Below, piece by piece: positions 47,351-60,259 of a stretch of 64,000 nt of DNA. Each line of letters opens with the position of its first letter. Position 1 is the stretch's first letter. A program made the translations under genes and the position numbers. Origin of the DNA: Nageia nagi (lineage: Eukaryota > Pinophyta); assembly GCA_050084985.1 (NCBI GenBank), contig JBITNC010000002.1, positions 31,062,001-31,126,000 of the forward strand, given 5' to 3'. The notes beneath the pieces were generated by a model. That model saw nothing but the letters and a program-made list of their open reading frames with translations. It made no database searches and was not told the DNA's origin.

Positions 47351-48147
47351 GTGCTCTTTGGAATGATCTTCTATACAAAATACTTCCAATAATGACATAT
47401 TTTTATGTTATTTTTTCTTAACTTGATCCTTGCATTTTTATTGAAATCTTGAGGTACAATGTCATTTTTAAGATATATATGAAAATCATAAATAACTTCA
47501 TAATTTACCTTCTATTCCTAAAAGACGTTCATGCTCATTTATGATTTTTAAATAAGTGGAAAATCAAAATTAAGTTTCTAGAGTAATCATGGAAGTTATA
47601 GAATGCAAGAATTAAGAAATTACTCTACTTTTATTGTAATATAATATTTTAATTTTTCAAGCTTTTATCATTGAAAAACAAAAGCATATATGTATAAAAT
47701 CAAATTCTAATATAAAATCAATCATAAGTAAGTATCTCAACGCAATGTGTAATGTTAGAATGCCTTCAAAAAATTTGATAAGCCATCAAAAGATTTCCAT
47801 CATTTACCATTTCACCTCTCTTCATCTATTCAAATTTTATTTATTTCATTGATGTATAAGTTAAAACACAATGAAAAATATAAAAATATATATACATTAA
47901 TATATGATATATCAAATAATTGTTTGAAATAAAAATAATTTATTATATATAATTACACTACAAATCATACTATCGCATGATCAACCATCATCAAACATCA
48001 TCATATGGTGGTCGTTTTAATTTCTTCCACTACAACTCCCAAGGGAATAATTTCATAGTTATCATTATCTGTTTTGCTAAAGAATATAAATACATGCATT
48101 CCCTACAGATATGTATGTTATCAGAGCCACTTTCCTCCTTTGAGGAG
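47351..48147. other. No gene recognised; 3' flank of ankyrin gene
   Basis: AT-rich DNA downstream of the minus-strand gene. Minus-strand AATAAA words near 47830-47840 could serve as polyadenylation signals but are not distinctive here. Confidence 0.4.
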
Positions 48148-51085
48148 CTATAATGCACCATAGCCAAACAGGGTGATAATGAGCAGTACAACACTGAATG
48201 GTGGCATCACATAAATCAGAGTCTGCTTCATTTGCTTGTTCAGCACATCTCGAACTTCCAATGTAGTATTGAAATAATACTGGTATACCCACAAAACCAA
48301 CAGCAATGCCAGCGCAAGCGATGGCACTATGAATGCCGTCAGGATCTCTGCTCCCAACAGATGTCTATACTGCTCATGATGCTTCAGCTCTTTGTTAAAA
48401 TGTCGGGGTATGGTCACCAGAACAGTTGCACTCAAGAATGCCAGGCCAGCAGAAACTATCGATGTCCCCAAGCTCAGAACAGATAACTTGGCCAATAGAG
48501 ATTTGTCTGCAACAAGTTTTTTCTGCAATCTTTCTCTGAATAGCCATGCCAGTACTACCGTAAGGGAGGCGAACAAGGCGAGGCTGTCCGAAAACAGGAA
48601 GACATGGAAAAGGGTTTCTAATACCATTTCTTGGGATTCTGTTGGTTGTCCCTGGTGTTTAGAGCCGGGTTCGGATTCGGGTCCCGTCGGGGGAATGAAT
48701 ATGGCGGCAAATGTGATGGTGGCGATGAGTGATGCCACCAAGGTATCCACGTCCATGATGTTGCTGCCATTGCCATCGTCTTTTGCTGAAGATCGAGAGT
48801 GTATGGGAGTGGAGTTTGCTATGAAGCTGCGAGTGGCTCCAGCGTCTTGGAGGAGGGATACTGTTCTCGAACGGATTAACTTCTTGTTTTTATCAGAGCC
48901 TGCAAGAGCTGCATCGGCCAAGTCAAGTACGCTTTCACCCTTGTCGTTGATTGTATTTATGTTAATTCCCGGGAAGGATAACAGATATCCCATAAGCTGT
49001 GAAATAAGCAAGAAAGAAATACTCAATAAAAACGGTAAATTACAAAAATGGTCCTCACTATTTGTAAAATTACAAAAGAGGCTTTGAAATCAATACTTCA
49101 GATCATGACAGTATTCAGATCGTTTGTTGGGTATATCTCACACTTTCTATTTTTTATAGTGTTGCATTCAGAATAAAGTATAAATTCAACAGACGATGAA
49201 TTTTTGCACAACCAACTTCTTCAAATGTATATGAAATATCGCACCCTCATGATTGATAGCATTTTCCATGGAATGACAGCAGGATATGCATAGAACCGAT
49301 TTCTTAAGAAAACTGAAAATCTTTTAAAAAAATGAAACAAATATAGAATCTCATGACATTACACAGATTATGAAATGCAAATCTATTTTTGTAAATAAAA
49401 TTTTAGAGGACTTTTTTTGTAATTTCATAAATTATGAGGATCATTTTTGTTATTTAAAAACAAAGATAGGAGCCCTGTGATGGATTTTGTTTACTACTAT
49501 TTAGCAAAGCATTAGTTTCGAATCAAATGCAGTGTGATTTTCTCACATCTATGATAGTAATCCCACCTGGAAGTTAAAACGAAACTGAAAAGAAATGGAA
49601 AAAGTTTTAAGGACGTTGTTCTTGCAGAACAATATGGAATTTCTTTTTGTGGTTGAAGAAAGTAAGGGTTTGAGATAGTTCTTGAGTTGGAATTTGTGGG
49701 TAAAACTTTTGTTTGAAACTGATTCAGTGTCGACTATCTTCTGCATCAAAATCATAACAAGAATGCATCTTTTGCCCCCATATTAGACTATCTCCATTTC
49801 ATATTGAATTGTTTCCTGGTATTTTTCTCAATGGGAGATGCTTTTGCACTCCTTACCAAAATTAGCAATTTAAAGTATTATCTAATTTTTCTGTTGGGAT
49901 ACCCACTGTAAATTTTGAGCAGAAAAAGGCCAACTAAAGTTAAATCGAACACTTTAGAAAATGTGCAGAGTTTCAAACAAACAATCGTAAAATTCTATGG
50001 AATTCCATCAAATTCACAGTAATGAAATAGATTGAGGAAACAATGCGCTAACCTGTGGATCTACTTCATTCTCAGCCGCCAAATGCAGTGCAGTATTACC
50101 ACTAATGTCTCGGTCGCAGCTCACCAATTTCACCGCCTCCTCTTGACGGCAGCAGAAGAGTAGCTTCTGCACAACCTCAAACTGGTCATGCTTCACAGCG
50201 AAATGCAGAGCAGTCTTGAGATCTTCGCTCCGAATTTCAGCACAATCAGGCATCGTCGACATAAACCCATCAATTATATCCCACCGCCCCTTCACAGCCG
50301 CCACATGAACCGCGCACCTTCCGAGTTCGTCCTGCTTCGTCATCAGACTCCGATCCAACCAATTCACACAACACACTGCGCTCATCTTCGTCTTCACAAT
50401 TTCATCCACAACGCTGAGATGTCCGCCGTGAACGGCGTTGTGCAGGGGAGTCGAACCGTGGACGTCTTGAATAAGGCATATCAAATTCAACAGATTGCAA
50501 ATACTGGGCCTCCCCAATATGGCCTTCACGATCTCTGCATACAAAATTCACCAAATTCCAAAACAAATGAACACAGTTATACTTGGATTGAAGCATGAAC
50601 CGAAATTCGGTGCTGACTGTACCTAAATGTCCTGCGTAGGCCGCCACGTGGAGACACGTCTGGTGGTCGTTCCGCGGCCAGAAGATCAAATAGAGCGGCG
50701 TGGCTGCCAGCAAGAGCTTCGCCGCTTCCACGTGGCCGTGCTCGGACGCCAACAGCAAAGCCGACTCCCCGAACTGATTCCGTTTGGAGGCCGGGCAGCG
50801 GTTGTGCTGCAGGAGAGCCCCCACCACGTCAGCATTTCCTCCTCTGGCGGCTTCGTGCAACGGTGTATCCCCGTTCACGTTTCGAAGCCCGCTAATTTTT
50901 CTGCACCATTTGACCTGAGTCAGAATCCACTGGACCAGACCCAAATGGCCCTCCCTCGCTGCCACGTGGAGGATGGTGTTTCTTTCAAATGTGGTCTCTC
51001 GCAGCAGCGTCGGGTTCCGCTGGTGCAAGCTTTGGATCGCTTTAATGTTGCCATTTTTGGCAGCGAGGAAGAGTTCTTGATACAT
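48148..51085 (-). CDS. Ankyrin-repeat membrane protein, PGG-domain type (ITN1/ACD6-like), intact
   Basis: Three exons on the minus strand, 51085-50623, 50534-50053 and 48996-48148, with GT-AG introns of 88 and 1056 bp, give 597 aa. About eight or nine ankyrin repeats fill residues 33-345 (for example NGDTPLHEAARGGNADVV at 71, HQTCLHVAAYAGHLEIV at 141, LGRCAVHVAAVKGRWDII). The PGG-type domain starts near 396 with DVDTLVASLIATITFAAIF, followed by PPTG where PPGG is usual. Further hydrophobic segments lie near 444-468, 486-511, 530-556 and 575-594. Proteins of this family sit in plant membranes and act in salt, ABA or pathogen responses; the precise role here is unknown. The start at 51085 is preferred because a TATA box lies upstream (51143-51149) and the ATG at 51220 would precede it. 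A tandem paralogue lies at 56736-60195. Confidence 0.9.
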
Positions 51086-51142
51086 CTCTGCTGCGCTTTC
51101 AGCTCTACTGTATTTGGGCTTCCTGCGATTATTGCCCTTCCG

Positions 51143-51149
51143 ATTTATA
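51143..51149 (-). promoter_or_regulatory. TATA box of the intact ankyrin gene
   Basis: The minus strand reads CACTATAAATCGG, with TATAAAT 58-64 bases before the ATG at 51085. A pyrimidine-rich stretch (CTCTCAACTTTTCTTTTTC) lies just upstream. The same block is kept at 60253-60259 in the paralogue. Confidence 0.65.
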
Positions 51150-51582
51150 GTGAAAAAGAAAAGTTGAGAGGTCTGTGGGTCTGAAATCGTGATGAATACG
51201 CAGGGGGGTAGAGGGACCATTGTTACCCTCCAAAGTTGGTTGGTCTCGATTTTTCTTTATTCTGGTGTTACGTGTTCTGCTGCTGGATGGGTATCCTCTA
51301 ATCGATTTCAGCTGTCAGCTCCTGGTTTAGATTTTATTCCCTTCTGTACTTTAATAATGGATGTTTCCCAACTTTAATTTTACAATTGCCCCCACATTCT
51401 CTTTGTCTCATATATTTTTAGTGAAACCATTCTTTCATGAAAGCTAAGATAAATTATTTATCTTCATATAACATTTGTATCTTAATCATTGTCCGATTAG
51501 ATCATTCTTTATCTACAAAGAATCGAAGTGGCACACAACTATCCTAAAGAATTGAGAATGCCTTTTATGGTTCTGTGGGAGA

Positions 51583-52560
51583 CGGACTCATAATGGTGCA
51601 CCCTGCACCCTATCTTTCCAAGTCCACGTGGAATGCCCCATGTTTATAAAAAAAAATTATTAAATATTGTGGATAGCTCAATAAGTTAATTCTTTATCTG
51701 GCAATTTCGTTTTGGGCTAGTTGATTACCACCTTGAACATGCACCGCCATCCCACTCCTACTCGTCCACTCCCATTTGCAACGCATTGACGGACATTTAC
51801 TCGACACTGCGTGGCATAAGTTGGATGCTGGAGAGCATTCAATGCTTTGTTTCATCGTCCATCTTGTTCATTGCAGCATCGTTCATTGAGGTGTCGTCTG
51901 GAAAGCACCAATACATCTTTGCCTCCCTTCGGATGCATGTTCGACTTCATGTCATATTTGTAGTTGTTTGGCTTCACAGGGAGTTTGATTATATGTATCC
52001 ATTTATACAGTGGAGTGTTGTGCAATATTATCAACGGAATTTGTACATGGGTATTGTGGTGCAGGCTATTTGTGAGCAAGACTTGTGCTTGTCTCAAACC
52101 AGAGCTCTAAGCATTAAAATTAGGTATTGGTTAAGTTTTTTATATACGATTTATCAATTGAGTTTTTTTGATGCGGTAGGGAAAGGCGTGTTGTATCAAA
52201 TATGTAGTGGGTTCAATTCCTGGACCATGTGCATTGGATTTAGATTTTTAGCACTTGTATTGAGTTGGGTTATGGGTTTCTGATTTATTTTTAATCCTAT
52301 CTAACACTTTTTTCGTAATTTAAAATTTATAAGGGATGCTCATAGTGAAGAAATGTTTTTAGGATAAAGCAACATTTAAAATGGAGAGCATGGAAGAAGG
52401 TTATGTGGTAAAGATTCTTTGTGGAGATGGATCAAAATAAATTCACTTGGCGAGATGCAATCATGATCATTCATGTATTCTTAATTTGGAGTGTTATTGT
52501 AATTCTTAAATAGAATGCATTCCTAAGATTTGAAGTTGTTACTTGAATTATAATTGTCAT
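51583..52560 (+). repeat. Right copy of the ~1 kb segmental duplication
   Basis: It aligns with 62-1012 (see there). It holds a 165-codon open stretch (51786-52283, plus) that is not kept open in the left copy and resembles nothing known, so I do not call it a gene. Confidence 0.75.
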
Positions 52561-52613
52561 CAAAATTCATGGTACATGAAATTGCCATATCATATCAGGA
52601 AAGCTCAAAACCA

Positions 52614-53310
52614 TTAAACCATATTGAGTTGAAGGCATGATTGTACATATATTGAGTCACAGGCATGATTGTACATATGTGGACAACATTTATGTAAGTT
52701 CTTCAAAGGATACAGTGGAAGACAATTCCACTTCTTCAGACTTAAATTGTATATAAACACCTCAACACCACCAATACCTTTTCCAAAGTATATGTAGTAT
52801 TCCACTCCCTTACATTCCATATCTATGGAAACATCATATTTTTTACAATGATTTTGGGTATTTTCACAACTTCCTTCCAAAGTGGGTTGGGATGGGAAGG
52901 GTTGTCAAGTTCCATTGTAATAATGTTTTCCCATCCTTTTCAAAAAATAAAAACGCCATTGAAACTCTACAATTGTAAATAACCAACTTGACATGTTTAC
53001 AATCAAAGTTTAGACTAGAAAAAGGCACCCAAGTTGGGGAATTTAAGTCCTTCATGTAGTAAATCACAACACCATCACCAAAAGGTTTTTCACATGTTGA
53101 ACAATAAAGAAATATTTTCCAACAATAGTTTCCTTTATCTTCTAATGATAAAGCTTGGAATGCCACTTCTTTGCAATCTTCTAAGATTTGTTGCAAGAAT
53201 CCAACAATTCCATGTTAATGTGATAGTAGACATCACTATCAAAATCATACAAGCTTGCACTATTATCATTATCCAATGCCATAACCTTGTGATAGTATCC
53301 ATCTCAACCT
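52614..53310 (-). pseudogene. F-box/kelch-like protein C-terminal relic
   Basis: Reading leftwards, the minus strand encodes SLYDFDSDVYYHINMELLDS, then, after a frameshift near 53205, ILEDCKEVAFQALSLEDKGN, GDGVVIYYMKDLNSPTWVPF and LVIYNCRVSMAFLFFEKDGK. After another shift near 52870 it reads GVEVFIYNLSLKKWNCLPLY. The last block (hydrophobic YNL..KKW..LPLYP) is typical of the C-terminal beta-propeller of plant F-box/kelch proteins. No F-box is visible upstream. Two frameshifts make it a pseudogene; the family call is tentative. Confidence 0.55.
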
Positions 53311-53319
53311 AGAATATTA

Positions 53320-54345
53320 GTAGAAATTTATATTAATTTTGATCTTATAGGTATATCTACATATATATTTAATGAAAGCCAACTTCTAATCTCCTTGAGA
53401 TCATTTTCAAGACCCTACTAAATCGTACTATGATATTGCATTGATGACAAAATACAATCAAGATATCAAGTTATGATCTTAAAAGCTTAAAAAAAAACAT
53501 TTAGAAAATCATATTATGATCTTATACTAAATTGTACTACAATTTTATTAGATAAAAGATAACTATATAAATGCATACAAATTGGTAAGAAAATATTTAT
53601 ATAGGTTAAAAACATCGAGGATGAGTAGAAATAGTTCATAATTCTATTCAAATAATGATAAAACTCAAGGCATGTATCAGTTGGGTCTACACTTACAATA
53701 AGAAAGATGCTTTCTAATTATGATTATATTAAAGGAAAGAACTTAGGCATTGATCAACAAGGTATACTATGTCACAAATGTGCACCATCTATTTTCACAT
53801 GCAAATGAAATATATATTTTTATGATGAAGAGAAGGTTAGTTCATTATATTTATGGCTAATGATACAAGTGTTCTTAATGTATCATTTGATAATATTAAT
53901 ATGATTAAAAGTATGAACTCTCCTTATCAAATCAATGAATCCAAATGATTCTAATAGTAACTGTGGAGTGCCTACCTTGCATAATTTTCAAAATAATAGA
54001 GCATTGATTGATATTCTAATTTAAGGAAGGATATGCCTTTATTTTTTTATAAAAAGAATAAACATTTATCAAAAAAGTGGTGGGTTTTTATAGGATCCAT
54101 CCCAAAATCTATTTCAAAGATATATAATTATATATCCATTGGATGCAAGTATTTCATATTCTATGAATAACCAATTGCTAACCAACCATAACCTAATGGT
54201 AGTTTAAATCTAGCCTAAAAATCCTATTTACAATATTTGAAAATAATTTTCCAATTATAGTTCCATTGTAGCTCAAGTACAACCCTACTGAAGTTTTATT
54301 AGGTCTTTAAGAACCTTTTGTTAGGACCAGAAGGTACCCATGCAC
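53320..54345. other. No gene recognised
   Basis: AT-rich DNA with scattered stops in all frames. I found no repeat pair or family motif. Confidence 0.4.
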
Positions 54346-54349
54346 TCCT

Positions 54350-55510
54350 AGCATACACTAAAATCCATTTGCAATTTCTTTTATTGTTCTCTTATCTTAG
54401 TTCTTGCTAATTTGGTCTTCCTACGTGATTTTTATCTACATTTGTTATTTTTATAAAATTGCTCAATTATCTTAATGAAATATCTTCTTTCTCTTGTGTA
54501 CCTTATAGAGTTTCTTCTCCTTGATATGTTTCATTCCTCTACTTCTTTCTTTTGGAGACCATTTTTCCTGAGCTTTCATCCATTTCCATTTTTTGGTTTG
54601 ATGACATATGGGTCCTTTTCTACTTCATCCTCATTACTATCCAATTGTGCTTCTTTGCATTGTTGCCTTTGAAAATATTTAGTGCATTAAAAAGGTTTCT
54701 ACTTTCAATTTTTTTACCTTTTGTGTTTTGAGTTTGTTCTTGAGACTAATTATATCTCCTATTATTATGTCTTCATACTAGCCTCCATATCTTCTCATAT
54801 TTTTTGTTTATTTCTTCCTTTTTGGGTAGTGCCTAAAGTAATGGTCAATATGCCTACACATATTACAACGAATAAGGAGGATTTTTAGATACTTTTAACT
54901 ACTCCCAAATCTTTCCATCCTCTTGATTAATGTAAATTCTATTTCATAGTTCTTTGGTTATGTCGATGTTGACATAAAAATGACAATCAGTCAACTTTGA
55001 GTTTAATTTCCTTCTCTATTGAGCCTAATGAGCTAATTCCATTTATGATTCCTACAATGACACTTGCATAAGAACTCTATTGGAAATTTTGAAATGCTAA
55101 CCTAAGTTGGGATCAAATTAGTATTTTCAGTCTCTGGCCTAAATCCCTTATGCAACTGTTAGAGTACCAAACCTTTTTTGCTAAGTAACCATGGTCCTAG
55201 CTCAACTACCTTTTCCATTTCTTCTTCACACTTGAAATTAGAGAGTGGGAATTATTTTGGCATCACCACTAGATCCACTTGCTCCTTTATTTTCCACTTT
55301 TCAATCATCCATCTATGAATTATGTCCAAACTTGGTCTAGATCCAATAAACCTCATGATTAAAGTATCCTTTTTTCGATCTATTTCAAGATTCACAATAT
55401 CTTTTGGGACTGTTATGTGTACTTCATCATCAACTATATTGGTCTCAAGGTTAAGTTCAATCTCTTCCTTGATCTCCGCTTCATCCCTAGTAATTATGTT
55501 ATTGCATTCA
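54350..55510 (-). pseudogene. LINE ORF1-like relic (DUF4283 and CCHC knuckle)
   Basis: The minus strand encodes, with stops, CEEEMEKVVELGPWLLSKKG, LHKGFRPETENTNLIPT, VSISKFPIEFLCKC and, further on, RCNMCRHIDHYFRHYPKR, a CX2CX4H zinc-knuckle relic near 54840-54880. A hydrophilic tail follows. The order DUF4283 then knuckle matches plant L1 ORF1. It is a different copy from 45160-45870 and on the opposite strand. Confidence 0.65.
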
Positions 55511-55919
55511 CGAGGAGGCTTATGCTTTGGTCTGAGTTATGTTTTATTCATCGCATCTTGAACATCATTTGATTGCATTTCAGCTTGGCTACAACTTTGT
55601 TATGCTATAACCTACAATTTGTATGCTCAAAAAATCATATCCGACTTCGTTACAACTTCACAATTCCTTCACTAGTTCTGTAATGCATGCCAATGATGTG
55701 CCTCTGTTTCATCATAAGAAAAGGTTCAAATTATACTTAATACTGATGCGTATTTTAGTGAGAAAGAGCAATTAGAAATAAGTGGAGTAATTGATATCAA
55801 ATAATTGGGTATCATTCCAATGCATCCTTCATTTAGTAAAGATTTCTCTTTTATTAATAAGGCTATTGTTGATTTAACTATTGACAATATTTATCATCTT
55901 AAAATTTTGAATATAGATG

Positions 55920-56355
55920 TTAAAACCTATATTGGGGTAACACATTCATTAGTTTATGGTAACAAATGATTAGTAACTTTAGAATTGAAATTTTTTTTGC
56001 TAAAATTAAGAGCATCATTTCAAATGAAAATACAAGACAAGCAAGGTTACAATAACTTCAAAAAATTGATGGGAAAAAATCAATACATTTGAAAACATAT
56101 CATAAAAGGATTTAAAGAGCATACAATTAGAAAGTACAACCAAGAGAGTTCAAGTAGGAGATTTAGTCCTAAAAAAAATTAAAAAAAAAAAAAAAACATC
56201 AAAGTAGATTAAGAAACGAAAAGAATATTTGAGGCACCTTTCTATTGTTATAGAAAAATTTAATTCTAGATCTACAAATTTACCATCTTTGAAAAGAATG
56301 AAGTTTCCAAAACCCATAAATATCATACATCTTAAAAGATATTATACATAATCCA
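55920..56355 (+). pseudogene. Gypsy integrase C-terminal relic
   Basis: The plus strand encodes KTYIGVTHSLVYGN, then RAYN-like and VQPREFKxGDLVLKKIKKKK, and finally PKPINIIHLKRYYT. These correspond to the end of Tat/Athila integrase (G.TPYSLVYG, V..R.F..GDLVLKK, HLKKYY). Several stops occur. The 0.2 kb upstream is not recognisable. Confidence 0.65.
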
Positions 56356-56735
56356 TTAATTTTTTCCTATTATTAATTTAGTAATTTAAAATATCATATA
56401 TTATTTTTCTTTCTAACATTTTCGTTATAAATTATGTATTCCTCAAATACATCAATCACAAAGTCCAAAATGACGAACCATACATCATAATAATAAACTT
56501 TTTTATAAAAGTTACAAAACAGTCTAATGAAACTTCATATGGACTAATATTTTTTTGTTTAAAAGACTCAGAGCATGAAGACATGAAAAGTTACACTTGA
56601 CAAAACTCTATTACTATTTTATCTTCATACTGTTTTTTATCTTTCTTCCATAGTTTATAAATTTTATTTTTCAAGTGTCCATATATGACGCAACTATTGA
56701 CCTACCAACGAAGTTGAATTCGCTCTTCGAAGGAC

Positions 56736-59700
56736 CTATCCTACTCCATAGCCATACAGTGTGCTAATTAGCAGTACAACACTGAATGGTGGCACTACAT
56801 ATACCAGAACCTGCTTCAAATATCGCCTCAGCTCAGCTCGCCCTTCCAATGTAGTATTGAAGTAATACTGAAATACCCACAAAACCCAGAGTAATGCCAG
56901 CGCAAGCGATGGAACGATGAATGCTGTCAGGATCTCTGCTCCAAACAGAAATCTATATTGTTTATAATGGTCTTGCCCTTTCTTAAGATTTCTGGGTATG
57001 GTCACCACAATGGTTGCACTCAAGAATGCCAGACCAGTACAAACTATAGATATCCCCAAGCTCAGAACAGATAAATTGGCCAACAGAGATCTGTCTGCAA
57101 CAAGTTTTTTCTGTAATCTTTCTCTGAATAACCATGCCATTACTACCGTAAGGGAGGCGAACATGGCGAGGCTGTCCGAAAACAGAAAGACTTGGAAAAG
57201 TGTTTTTAATGCCATTTGTTGCGTTTCGGTTGTATTTGTCTCCCCCCGGCGTTTAGTGTCGGATTCGACTCCCGTGGGGGGAGTGAATATGGCGGCAAAT
57301 GTGATGGTGGCGATGAGTGATGCCACCAGAGTGTCCACATCCATGATGTTGCTGCCATTGCCATTGCCATTTTTTTGTGATGAAGATTGAAAATGTAGGG
57401 GATTGGAGTTTCCTATGAAGCTGCGAGTGGCTCCTGCGTCTTGGAGGAGGGATACTGTTCTCGAACGGATCAACTGCTTGTTTTCATCAAAGCCTGCAAG
57501 AGCTGCATCGGCCAGGTCAAGAGCGCTCTCACCCTTGTCGTTCACTGCATTTATGTGTATTCCCGGGAAGGATAACAGATATTCCATAAGCTGTCAAGTA
57601 AAACAGAAGGAAATACTCAATAGAAGCAGAATTAAGAGCACTTTGATGGCATCTGTGTATTACGATTTAGCTGAGCACAAGTTTCGAATCACATCCAGTG
57701 ACAAAGAATTTTGCAGTCACGCGTAGTTGGGAAAGTGTTAGAAGGTTTTAGGGTAGTGTTGAGGATGTAAGGGAGGTTCAAATTTGAATTCCTGCCCTGA
57801 TTTGTTCTGAATCAGTGCAAAATCCAAGGTTGTCGGGCATGGTGTCGGTAGGAGATAAGATTCGATTTTAGGAAATGCAGGGGAACCAAGAATGATAAAT
57901 AAATAGTTAAAAAAATTTAGAATTTTCATAGTGATTGAAAAATAAATATAGTTTCAATGTGTTATGTACCATTGATATTCATCATTAATTTAAATATGTA
58001 AGATAAGTTGAAATCAATTTAAATATAAAAATAAAAAATCAATATATATTCGACTCATTATTTTAAGTCTTTAACAAAATAACAATAATAGTATCGTTAT
58101 AACAGTTAATATTAGGGAAATTTACCAAAATATCTATGTAAGTTCAAAAACCATAATAAATTCATAATAATCATATTATGTGATTTAATTTTTTGAAAAG
58201 AATCAATAACCTGTATATTTGAAAAACAAAGAAGCATATTATTTACATGCTATAACAATTGTCACTAATAATCATGAATTCATAACAATTACAAAATACA
58301 AATAGTCAGTCATGAATTCATAATAGTTGCAAATTACAAACAAAACAATAGAATGCTTTAACAATTACAAAATTTTGAATTAAAAAATAACTACAAGAAA
58401 AAAAAAAATTGCTTGAAATAGAGGATAAATAGAATGAGAAAAAATAACATTAACGTACTTCAGTCGCTATTCATTCTCTGTTTTCCTTCTTTCCTTTTAA
58501 CTGCTGCTTTAAATTTTAGAGGGGTGAAGACCTTTGTGGAACGCACCCTCCATACACCTTTAAATAAAATTGAAGAATTAAATTTATTTGGGGAGCTGAT
58601 ATGATCGCTTAGCTGTACCCTTTTTCACAAACTGTAGGGAATGGCCACAGGGCAAGAAAACATTTAGGGGATGTGCTCTGTACATCCTCAGAAGAGGAAC
58701 GTCCCCGACAATTTTAGGGCGCAGGCGTAAAAAGAAAAACAATTGTGTTGGTGGAGAAAGGAAGGCCTTGAGATGGTTCTAGTACTAGAATTTGTCAGTG
58801 AAATTTTGTTTGAAACTGATTCACTGTCGACTATCCTCATTTTTGTCCCCTAAATATTGAAATGTTTCCCGGTAGTTTTCTCAATTGGAGATGATTTTGG
58901 TAAGGAAAGACTGGTTCATGTTCTAGATTCCTAAATCTTTCCGTCAGGATACCCGCTGCAAATTTTTAGCAGAAATCCTTCGCTGAAAAGACAGCCAAAG
59001 CTAAATCGAACGCTCCTTCGCAACCTCAACTAAGAAAATCTTAGGAGTTTCTAAATAATGAAGGATTTCAAACGATCAATGGTAAAATTCTATGGAATTT
59101 CAGCATAGTGATTTTACCAAAATGTATTTACAGCGATGAATAAATTGGAAACGGTGCGCTAACCTGTGGATCTACTTCATTCTCAGCCGCCAAATGCAGT
59201 GCAGTATTACCACTAATGTCTCGGTCGCAGCTCACCAATTTCACCGCCTCCTCTTGCCGGCAGCAGAAGAGTAGCTTCTGCACAACCTCAAACTGGTCAT
59301 GCTTCACAGCAAAATGCAGAACAGTCTTGAGATCTTCGCTCCGAATTTCAACACAATCAGGCATCGTCGACATAAACCCATCAATTATATCCCACCGCCC
59401 CTTCACCGCCGCCACATGAACCGCGCACCTTCCGAGTTCGTCCTTCTTCGTCATCAGACTCCGATCCAACCAATTCACACAACACACTGCGCTCATCTGC
59501 GTCTTCACAATTAAATCCACAACGCTGAGATGTCCGCCGTGAACGGCGCTGTGCAGGGGAGTCGAACTGTGGACGTCTTGAATAAGGCATATCAAATTCA
59601 ACACATTGAAAATACTGGGCCTCCCCAATATGGCCTTCACGATCTCTGCATACAAAATTCACCAAATTCCAAAACAAATGAACACAGTTATGTTTGGATT

Positions 59701-60195
59701 GAAGCATGAACCGAAATTCGGTGCTGACTGTACCTAAATGTCCTGCGTAGGCCGCCACGTGGAGACACGTCTGGTGGTCGTTCCGCGGCCATAAGATCAA
59801 ATAGAGCGGCGTGGCTGCCAGCAAGAGCTTCGCCGCTTCCACGTGGCCGTGCTCGGACGCCAACAGCAAAGCCGACTCCCCGAACTGATTCCGTTTGGAG
59901 GCCGGGCAGCGGTTGTGCTGCAGGAGAGCCCCCACCACGTCAGCATTTCCTCCTCTGGCGGCTTCGTGCAACGGTGTATCCCCGTTCACGTTTCGAAGCC
60001 CGCTAATTTTTCTGCACCATTTGACCTGAGTCAGAATCCACTGGACCAGACCCAAATGGCCCTCCCTCGCTGCCACGTGGAGGATGGTGTTTCTTTCAAA
60101 TGTGGTCTCTTGCAGCAGGGTCGGTTCCGCTGGTGTAAGCTTTGGATCGCTTTAATGTCGCCATTTTTGACAGCGAGGAAGAGTTCTTGATACAT
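56736..60195 (-). pseudogene. Tandem paralogue of the ankyrin/PGG gene with exon 1 frameshift
   Basis: Exons lie at 60195-59734, 59645-59164 and 57590-56736 on the minus strand, with introns of 88 and 1573 bp and the same splice phases as the gene at 48148-51085. The product would be 599 aa, with the same ankyrin repeats and a C-terminal PGG-type membrane domain (DVDTLVASLIATITFAAIF, PPTG). One base is missing near 60121-60125 (a run of three G is two), shifting the frame after residue 24, MYQELFLAVKNGDIKAIQSL and HQRN. No in-frame ATG restores the repeats nearby. Everything downstream is open, so a very recent loss, or a sequencing error, is likely. A TATA box is kept at 60253-60259. Confidence 0.85.
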
Positions 60196-60252
60196 CTCTG
60201 CTGCGCTTTCAGCTCTACTGTATTTGGGCTTCCTGCGATTATTGCCCTTCCG

Positions 60253-60259
60253 ATTTATA
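60253..60259 (-). promoter_or_regulatory. TATA box of the ankyrin paralogue
   Basis: Same CACTATAAATCGG block and distance to the ATG (60195) as in the intact gene. Confidence 0.6.

Noticed and set aside
48232-49087. Plus-strand frames (up to 231 codons) opposite ankyrin exon 3
   Set aside because: They are antisense shadows of the PGG exon with no independent family signature. The same holds opposite exon 1 and in the paralogue.
51086-51220. Upstream ATG extending the ankyrin protein by 45 residues
   Set aside because: It lies 5' of the likely TATA box, and the added residues have no family counterpart. Conservation with the paralogue only reflects the shared duplicated DNA.
51786-52283. 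165-codon open frame on the plus strand
   Set aside because: It resembles no known protein, has no recognisable splice or start context, and is not kept open in the duplicated copy at 62-1012.
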